64,000 nucleotides of DNA from Telmatactis stephensoni (taxonomy: Eukaryota; Cnidaria; Anthozoa; Actiniaria; Isophelliidae): contig JALIZF010001420.1 in NCBI GenBank assembly GCA_029948255.1, positions 62,001 through 126,000 on the forward strand, in the 5' to 3' direction. The translations under genes were made by a program, and so were the position numbers. The notes beneath the pieces are model-generated. The model did not search any database. It had not been told where the DNA came from and saw nothing but the letters and a program-made list of their open reading frames with translations. Of the stretch, positions 58,379 to 64,000 are shown in pieces. The first letter of the stretch is position 1. Each line of letters starts with the position of its first letter.

Positions 58379-59527
58379 ATGTCTTCACGACGGTCATCAC
58401 GCATCAGACGACCTTCTGCTGTACCAGTTGAGGTAGTGGGAAGCCACCAATCAAAGAGAAAAAGATCTGGGCCAACTGTCAGGTCAACGGTGGAGGCTCC
58501 TGTCACTCAGGTGGATTGGCAACTTCCAACAGGTGTGGTGGATCGTATTGTTGACAAAGTTGTCAATGAAGTCACGAGACGTTTGTCTCCCATTGTTCCA
58601 TCAACTAGCCCTACCCAGAGTGTTAATGCTACCACCAGCACACAGTCCACTGAAGTGCCACTTACAGCTTCGGTTATCACAACAACTCCAGTACCGACAA
58701 GCCCACAAAGCAGCGAACCACTGGTCGTGGCATCACAAGAACCACTGACTCAGTCTACGTTGGTGAATGGATCATTGGCCACCGTGCAAGGAACACTCAC
58801 AGGTATGCCCACTAGTTCTATTGGTTCAACGGAGGTTCCTCAATCAATCTTCACCTCGCCAAGTTTGGCAATTGACTCCCGCATATCGGATAAATTGAGG
58901 AACAAGATTTGGAACAATGATTATTTCGATATTAGCCTCTTATTGAGCAATCCAGTTGTTGATGAAAAGTATCAGCTTACTGTCCGGAATTCTTCTAATG
59001 ATAGCTCTCCAGCCATATGCATTGAACCGGCAAGTAAATCTAAGAAACACCTTTCAATTGAGACCTGGATAAGTTGTTTTCATATATTTGTGGGTGTTTA
59101 TTGTCGGCGTTACCCGTCTGAGGCCCCTGCCCTCATGAAATACGGGGAGGTGGTGCAGGACTTAGCAGCTAGAGGCCACAACTGGCGTTTTTACGATGAA
59201 AATTTTAGGTTTTTGAGGCAGTCTCAGCCTGCAACCTTCCCTTGGTCAAATATACATTGGGAATTGTGGATGCGATCACATCAGGCAGTCCACAAAGGGC
59301 CTACTCAGCCCATTTCCAGCAAGTCAGTTTATGACAACCCTCCCAGAGGGTATTGTTTTAAGTTTACAAAGGGTGCCGATTGTGCAGGTTGCAGGTATAA
59401 GCATTTGTGTTTTAAGTGTGAGAAGCCTCATTATCCTAAGTCTTGTACTTTTCGTTCCCAAAGTAAACACTATAAGTCATCCTCCCAGAATGCTAAGCCC
59501 TCCACCACCAGTGACAAAACCAAGTAA
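58379..59527 (+). CDS. Gag-like zinc-finger protein of the Ngaro element
   Basis: 382 codons from ATG 58379 (MSSRRSSRIRRPS); another in-frame ATG lies at 58349, upstream of the acceptor-like site. The N-terminus is basic, then comes a long Ser/Thr/Pro-rich low-complexity part to about residue 165. A folded region follows with LRNKIWNNDYFDISLLL, WISCFHIFVGVY and the HWELWMRSHQ end seen in DIRS-group ORF1 proteins. The C-terminus has a zinc-binding cluster, C-x8-C-x2-C-x3-H-x-C-x2-C-x3-H-x4-C (residues about 326-356). It presumably binds the element RNA. Its 3' end overlaps the pol frame. Confidence 0.85.
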   Translation: MSSRRSSRIRRPSAVPVEVVGSHQSKRKRSGPTVRSTVEAPVTQVDWQLPTGVVDRIVDKVVNEVTRRLSPIVPSTSPTQSVNATTSTQSTEVPLTASVITTTPVPTSPQSSEPLVVASQEPLTQSTLVNGSLATVQGTLTGMPTSSIGSTEVPQSIFTSPSLAIDSRISDKLRNKIWNNDYFDISLLLSNPVVDEKYQLTVRNSSNDSSPAICIEPASKSKKHLSIETWISCFHIFVGVYCRRYPSEAPALMKYGEVVQDLAARGHNWRFYDENFRFLRQSQPATFPWSNIHWELWMRSHQAVHKGPTQPISSKSVYDNPPRGYCFKFTKGADCAGCRYKHLCFKCEKPHYPKSCTFRSQSKHYKSSSQNAKPSTTSDKTK

Positions 59528-61109
59528 GGTGCCAACACCAATCAATGTTGAAAGGTTGCATTTATTACTCGCTGGCTACAACCCATCCATTTCTGAGCAG
59601 CTTATTAATGGTTTTCAGTATGGTTTTTACATACATCATGAGGGTTTACGTTTACCTAGTAATGCTAATAACTTATTGTCTGCTTTCGAGAACCCTGAAG
59701 CAGTTGATATTAAGATCGCAAAAGAGCTTGATGCTGGTCGGATTGCTGGACCATTTCGTGTACCCCCTTTATCGGATTTTCGTGTATCTCCCTTAGGGGT
59801 AGTGCCTAAGAAAACTCCAGGGGAATTTCGATTAATTCATCATTTGTCCTATCCCCGGGGAACGTCAGTTAATGATGGTATACCAGACTATTATGCTAGT
59901 GTTTCTTATGCATCTGTAACTGATGCCATTCAGCTAATCCGATCGGCTGGCCAAGGGTGTTTTTTAAGCAAAACAGATATTAAGAATGCATTCAGGATAA
60001 TTCCAGTAAACCCTCAGGATTATAATCTGCTTGGAATGAAATGGAGAGACCATTTCTTTTATGATAAGTGCATGCCTATGGGCTGTTCCAGTTCGTGTCG
60101 CACCTTTGAATTATTTAGCACTGCATTGGAATGGGTTGCACGCCATGAGCTGAAAATTGATTATATCATTCACCTGCTTGATGATTTCCTCATTGTCGCT
60201 CCCTCAGACAAATTGTGTCAGGCTCAACTGCAGCTATTTGTAGACATTTGTTCTTACCTGGGAGTTCCCATAGCACCAGAAAAGACATGTGGTCCAGCCA
60301 CAACTCTTTCATTTGCAGGCATAGAATTAGATTCTGTAAGGATGGAGGCTCGCTTGCCAATTGATAAGATCGCCAAGTGCAGAACCATGATTTCTGATTT
60401 TCTTAAGCGGAAAAAGGTAACATTGAAAGAGGTACAGTCTTTAACTGGCCTTTTGAACTTCGCATGTTCCGTTATTCAACCAGGTAGAGCCTTCTTGCGC
60501 AGACTTATTGATCTTACCATTGGTGTGCAGTCTCCTTTCCACTATATCCGTCTCAAAAATGAGGTTAAGGCTGATTTGAGAGTTTGGGAGGAATTCCTTG
60601 TAGAGTTTAATTGCAAGTCTTTCTTTCTAAGTGAGCAATGGTACAATTCAGAGTCACTGAATTTGTACACAGATGCATCTGGTGCTTTAGGTTTTGGTGC
60701 CATTTTTGGTAAAAAATGGTGCTATGGGTCCTGGCCAGTGTCTTGGTCTTCTTATAACATTGCTGTTTTAGAATTTTTTCCCATAGTTCTTAGTTTGTTT
60801 TTGTGGGGGAGCTACATGAAGAATCATTGTATCCTATTTTTTACCGACAATGAAGCCCTTGTACATGTTATTAACAAGCAGTCTTGCAGAGATCCACAAC
60901 TGATGTTTTTTGTGAGGAAACTCGTTTTGATCTGCTTGAAATATAATATTTTATTCAAGGCTAAACATGTACGAGGGGTTCACAACGGATTAGCAGATTC
61001 CTTATCTCGCCTACAGATCCAAAAGTTTCTGAGCTTGGCTCCACCCTCCATGGACCAAATCCCTACACCAATTCCCAGTCATCTCCAGCCACAGAATTGG
61101 CAGGTTTAG
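59490..61109 (+). CDS. Reverse transcriptase-RNase H of the Ngaro element
   Basis: An open frame from ATG 59331 (592 codons). The first 53 codons only overlap the gag-like frame, so ATG 59490 (539 codons) is the more natural start. Either way the start lies inside the gag-like gene, in its +1 frame. RT motifs, in 592-codon numbering, are KTDIKNAF (Asp216), CMPMGCSSSC and LLDDFL (Asp284-285). RNase H carries Asp448 (YTDASG), Glu481, Asp506 (FTDNE) and Asp556 (GLADSLSR). This is the DIRS/Ngaro RT-RH arrangement, without a protease, integrase or Dam-like methylase. All catalytic residues are intact. Confidence 0.92.
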   Translation: MLSPPPPVTKPSKVPTPINVERLHLLLAGYNPSISEQLINGFQYGFYIHHEGLRLPSNANNLLSAFENPEAVDIKIAKELDAGRIAGPFRVPPLSDFRVSPLGVVPKKTPGEFRLIHHLSYPRGTSVNDGIPDYYASVSYASVTDAIQLIRSAGQGCFLSKTDIKNAFRIIPVNPQDYNLLGMKWRDHFFYDKCMPMGCSSSCRTFELFSTALEWVARHELKIDYIIHLLDDFLIVAPSDKLCQAQLQLFVDICSYLGVPIAPEKTCGPATTLSFAGIELDSVRMEARLPIDKIAKCRTMISDFLKRKKVTLKEVQSLTGLLNFACSVIQPGRAFLRRLIDLTIGVQSPFHYIRLKNEVKADLRVWEEFLVEFNCKSFFLSEQWYNSESLNLYTDASGALGFGAIFGKKWCYGSWPVSWSSYNIAVLEFFPIVLSLFLWGSYMKNHCILFFTDNEALVHVINKQSCRDPQLMFFVRKLVLICLKYNILFKAKHVRGVHNGLADSLSRLQIQKFLSLAPPSMDQIPTPIPSHLQPQNWQV

Positions 61110-62011
61110 TAACTCACTTGATTCAGTCCAGCCTTCAGCCTTCCTCAATCCCCACATACAAGCGGGCTTGGAAGCTGTTTTACCAATTCCTTGCAAATAC
61201 TTTTCCTGGTAGCAGTACAGTGCTCCCCTTCTCACCGCCTACTATTGCTCTGTTTATCGCTTACCTTTTTGATTGCAAATATGCCCCTTCCACAGTGAAC
61301 ACCTACATATCTGCATTAGGTTATTGTCATAAATTAAGTGGTTATTCTGATCCTACCAAAAGTTTTTTCATCATTCAGATGCTTAAGGGGTATGGGAAAG
61401 TTGGTTTGCGGCTTGATACCAGACTTCCCATTACATTGCCTGTACTACATAGAGTGGTCGAGGCAGCAAATCACCTACGGGACTCAGAGTATAACACATG
61501 TTTATTTCAGGCAATGTGCTTGTTTGCATTTTTTGCATTCTGTAGAGTGGGTGAAATCACAGCCTCTAAAGATAGGAATGCTATTTCTATCGATCAGGTT
61601 TCCAAAATGTTAAATGCATCTAACGAAGTGGAGGCTATTAAGATAACCTTTCTCGATTACAAACATAGTTACAACCAGCGACCTTTTTCATTAGTAGTAA
61701 CACGTCAGAGTTGTTTCTGCCCGGTTCAATACCTTCTACAATATCTTGAACGGCGCGGTGTGGGTGCAGGGCCTCTTTTTCAGTTACCCAATGGGTCACC
61801 TGTTCCTAGATCAATTTTTACTGATAAGCTGGCCATTGCCATAAGGTATTGTGGTTTGGACCCTTCCCGGTATAAGGGCCATAGTTTTCGTATCGGAGCT
61901 GCCTCAGCTGCGGCTGAAAAGGGGATGTCTGATGCGCAGATAAGGTCCATGGGGCGATGGAAGTCCAATGTTTTTGTAAAGTATATCCGTATCCAGTCTA
62001 TGGTCAACTAA
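61031..62011 (+). CDS. Tyrosine recombinase of the Ngaro element
   Basis: The frame is in the -1 register relative to pol and overlaps its end. It is open upstream of 61097 (ELGSTLHGPNPYTNSQSS), and no ATG precedes the conserved domain, which begins THLIQSSLQPSS. Expression may need a frameshift or an upstream splice. The core carries the recombinase tetrad: Arg in FCRVGEI (61544-61546), His and Arg in GHSFRIG, Trp in GRWKS and the nucleophile Tyr in VKYIR (about 61982-61984). It would integrate a circular cDNA without target duplication, matching the clean junctions. The exact start is uncertain. Confidence 0.88.
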   Translation, partial: ELGSTLHGPNPYTNSQSSPATELAGLVTHLIQSSLQPSSIPTYKRAWKLFYQFLANTFPGSSTVLPFSPPTIALFIAYLFDCKYAPSTVNTYISALGYCHKLSGYSDPTKSFFIIQMLKGYGKVGLRLDTRLPITLPVLHRVVEAANHLRDSEYNTCLFQAMCLFAFFAFCRVGEITASKDRNAISIDQVSKMLNASNEVEAIKITFLDYKHSYNQRPFSLVVTRQSCFCPVQYLLQYLERRGVGAGPLFQLPNGSPVPRSIFTDKLAIAIRYCGLDPSRYKGHSFRIGAASAAAEKGMSDAQIRSMGRWKSNVFVKYIRIQSMVN

Positions 62012-62066
62012 GTCTTATGTATAGTGACAGGCAGGGGTTGTCACTTGAAAATTTTCTCTTTATTCA

Positions 62067-62338
62067 AAGTCGGATTCGCAAGGGCAGCCGACTTGTTTTT
62101 GCATTAATGTACTTGATAATATAGATTAAATTCCAGAGCCTTGAAGTGCTTATGATTGATTAGCAAGGGCAGCAATCATGGGACACTTCATCTCTTTACA
62201 ACTGAGTCTGATTAGCAAGGGCAGCAGTCTCAGCAACAAGGAATTTAAGTTGCATGATCTAATTGCGTATACATTAGGTAGTGGTTCATAGTTTTTCTAT
62301 TTCTGATCAGCAAGGGCAGCAGAGATAGAGGAGCTATG
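62067..62338 (+). promoter_or_regulatory. Four hairpins with a shared 14-nt loop (3' UTR of Ngaro)
   Basis: Hairpins lie at 62067-62094, 62142-62190, 62202-62233 and 62287-62338. The loops are ATTCGCAAGGGCAG, ATTAGCAAGGGCAG (twice) and ATCAGCAAGGGCAG, each closed by G-C. The stems have unrelated sequences that pair: AAGTCGG/CCGACTT, ATGATTG/CAATCAT, CTGAGTCTG/CAGTCTCAG (one mismatch) and TCTATTTCTG/CAGAGATAGA (one G-T). The second and fourth have outer stems too (TGAAGTG/CACTTCA, CATAG/CTATG). They lie between the recombinase stop and B1. Role unknown. Confidence 0.85.
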
Positions 62339-62429
62339 TCTCAACACCAATTTAAATATGTTATTATTCACTTGAATGCTGCTTTCCTTTGGGTGGGGTT
62401 TGCTTCATTTTGTCACGTTAATGAAGCTT

Positions 62430-62654
62430 TGGCGTGTTTTAGCCCCCACCTTCACTGGGGCTAACTTCTTTCTAATCAAAATTGTAAATAGAGGTGTTAA
62501 CCTCAGTTTTTATCTTTGTATATTAAAGCGGCTAGGGGCATTACCCCCTAGCCAATTTACTCCAATTTACGAGTTGTTATTTGTTAGGCCTCCAGTAAAC
62601 GAGCTACAGGAAAGCAGCATGTTTTTGGGTGGTCTTATAATGGGAAAACATAAA
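62430..62654 (+). repeat. Ngaro split repeat B1
   Basis: 225 bp, identical by eye to B2. It contains three hairpins: TTAGCCCC/GGGGCTAA, GAGGT-GTTA-ACCTC and GGCTAGGGG-CATTAC-CCCCTAGCC. It joins A2 without a spacer. Confidence 0.9.
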
Positions 62655-62888
62655 TGAAATATTTGCTTGCAAATAGTGTTTTTATGTTTTGTCATTAGAA
62701 GTCTTTGTTTTGTTATGGTAGTTAATGCATATTCAAGGAGTTCGTAATTATTGCGTGACAGTGTCCTATTGTGAGAGGGGGATCATTGCTATTGGAATTG
62801 ACAGTCCCTTGGGGATAATGGTTCACGTGACCTCGGTAGCGTCACTCATTCACCCTTGCTACTCTTCGAGGCAACATCAGCAATTTTT
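62655..62888 (+). repeat. Ngaro split repeat A2
   Basis: 234 bp, two differences from A1. A 65-bp pyrimidine-rich spacer separates it from B2. Confidence 0.9.
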
Positions 62889-62953
62889 ACCCACCTCCTC
62901 CCCTTATATCCTGCCTCGCTTATAGGACACGGTTATGATTTGATTGTGCCTTC

Positions 62954-63178
62954 TGGCGTGTTTTAGCCCCCACCTTCACTGGGGCTAACTTCTTTCTAAT
63001 CAAAATTGTAAATAGAGGTGTTAACCTCAGTTTTTATCTTTGTATATTAAAGCGGCTAGGGGCATTACCCCCTAGCCAATTTACTCCAATTTACGAGTTG
63101 TTATTTGTTAGGCCTCCAGTAAACGAGCTACAGGAAAGCAGCATGTTTTTGGGTGGTCTTATAATGGGAAAACATAAA
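62954..63178 (+). repeat. Ngaro split repeat B2 (right end)
   Basis: 225 bp, ending GGGAAAACATAAA at the junction with receptor sequence ATACATATG. Carries the same three hairpins as B1. Confidence 0.9.
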
Positions 63179-63633
63179 ATACATATGTTGTTCCCGGATT
63201 TTGCATTGATAATCTTGGTCTTCATTTGGATATTCAGTATTAATGTTACAACTATAACGAAAGTAAGTGTTGTTTAACAGTCGAACTGTTGAAAGTAACT
63301 CATTAATCCGAAAATGAAAAATACGACAGCGGTATCCACTTCTAGCGAATGGGTCTGGAGACCACGTGACATTAGCTCGATAATATTTGCAGTCCTTACA
63401 AACCGCTGACCAGGATAGTCCGGTAATGGTTCGAAGCATACGCAGTTGGAGCATCTTCTTCTCTGGTTTCCAATGAAATATCCCTGTTGCATCAATTGTC
63501 AGAAGTGAAGGAAATAGATCAGGTGATAATCTGCCAATGAACGAGTGAAATGGATTTCCGCTGATGTTCCTAAAATGAGAAACATTAAAAAGTTGATGCA
63601 TTCTTTTAAGGTGGCCGAAGGCAAATTAAGAAA

Positions 63634-63727
63634 TAGATTCCATTTTTCCGTGAGGCTGTACTCTAATAGATACACAGATGACGTCAAATTAAAAGTGGTG
63701 AGAACAAAAAAAGTACGCCAGGCTAGG
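63634..63727. mobile_element. Palindromic intronic MITE, truncated (R6)
   Basis: Left arm of the TAGATTCCATTTTTCCGTG family with TGACGTCA, cut off where the LINE tail begins. Confidence 0.65.
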
Positions 63728-63730
63728 AGA

Positions 63731-64000
63731 TCAATGAATGAATGACTTTATTGAAGATCATATGGCAGAATCTTTCGATTCTAAAAAACATGATATTAAA
63801 AATATGTAATATATATGTATATACAAATAAGTATAATCAATGTAAGAACAAATAATATAAAAAAACTGTTCATAATAATACTATGCATCTATATTGCATT
63901 CCAGAGGTGGACACATTTAGGGATGAAACTGTTTTTTAAGTGGTCGGTTTTACAATTGAACAAAGTGTTAGTGCGTGGATTTCTTAAATTGTACTTAGAG
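63731..64000 (-). pseudogene. LINE 3' end with (TCAT)n tail, runs off the window
   Basis: On the minus strand a LINE C-terminal frame (YNLRNPRTNTLFNCKTD, then SFIPKCVHLWNAI) stops at 63889. An AT-rich UTR and an AATAAAGTCATTCATTCATT end follow. It is inserted in an R6 intron. The rest of the element lies beyond 64000. Confidence 0.75.

Larger units (their letters stand above)
56823..63178 (+). mobile_element. Complete Ngaro/DIRS-type tyrosine-recombinase retrotransposon
   Basis: A 6356-bp element with the order A1 - ORFs - B1 - A2 - B2. A1 and A2 (234 bp each) differ at two positions, and B1 and B2 (225 bp each) look identical, so the insertion is young. B1 abuts A2 directly (62654/62655), while A2 and B2 are separated by 65 bp. 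There is no target-site duplication: the flanks rejoin to the sequence of the other receptor copies. These features, an RT-RNase H of DIRS type and a tyrosine recombinase define the Ngaro group. All four reading frames appear intact. Confidence 0.93.
55869..63569 (-). pseudogene. LRR-containing GPCR copy R6, split by a retrotransposon
   Basis: Large exon only. Part 63569-63179 encodes the last LRR and hinge, and part 56822-55869 encodes the seven helices (CWKETLFFVT, LAISD, ERY, NPLLY, tail RLVSIFQTTDST). The two parts total 1345 nt, exactly the length of the R1 large exon, and are joined by nothing but the inserted element between TATATATATA and ATACATATG. Both flanks remain open, so the break is recent and due only to the insertion. 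Read from the 5' side, the frame enters the element and stops at 63128, giving at most a hinge without membrane helices. Exons 1-3 lie beyond 64000. Confidence 0.85.

Noticed and set aside
62067..62338. CRISPR-like repeat-spacer array
   Set aside because: The repeated part is a hairpin loop with different paired stems, spacing is irregular, and the context is a eukaryotic retrotransposon.
56823..63178. LTR retrotransposon or endogenous retrovirus
   Set aside because: There are no LTRs, protease, DDE integrase or target duplication; split direct repeats and a tyrosine recombinase define a Ngaro-type element instead.

Overview
The window looks like nuclear DNA of an anthozoan cnidarian, most likely a stony coral or sea anemone. 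It is AT-rich, its genes have introns with GT-AG borders, and it is dense in short foldback transposons, LINE fragments, a tRNA-derived SINE and satellites. Species cannot be fixed from sequence alone. No bacterial features, CRISPR arrays or operons were seen.

The backbone is a tandem array of six minus-strand copies of one receptor gene. The order by position is R1 (10967-15060), R2 (19579-22272), R3 (29364-32393), R4 (40380-43327), R5 (46810-50296) and R6 (55869-63569, with its 5' exons beyond the right edge). Each full copy has four coding exons: a signal peptide plus Cys-rich cap, two leucine-rich-repeat exons of 78 and 72 nt, and one large exon carrying the last LRR, a Cys-containing hinge and a class A seven-helix domain of LGR (glycoprotein-hormone/relaxin receptor) type. 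In R1-R5 the exon lengths add up to an open frame of 574-579 codons. Copies fall into different groups depending on which exon is compared, which points to unequal crossing-over or gene conversion. Truncated receptor fragments fused to a CCCTAGGTATCC-type minisatellite lie on the 3' side of R3-R6.

R6 is interrupted just before TM1 by a complete plus-strand tyrosine-recombinase retrotransposon of Ngaro/DIRS type (56823-63178). It has split direct repeats A1-ORFs-B1-A2-B2. It encodes an SGNH hydrolase, a gag-like zinc-finger protein, RT-RNase H and a tyrosine recombinase. There is no target duplication, and the host frame is open on both sides. The 3' untranslated part of the element holds four hairpins whose stems differ but whose 14-nt loops are nearly identical. 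This is the most unusual signal in the window.

The remaining space holds many non-autonomous DNA transposons, two of them Mutator-like with perfect 9-bp target duplications. Several have empty sites visible in paralogous repeats of the array. There are also LINE 3' fragments, a tRNA-derived SINE, microsatellites, one broken CUE/zinc-ribbon gene fragment (36659-37227) and a weak candidate terminal exon (1111-1281). The first 10 kb has no confident gene.
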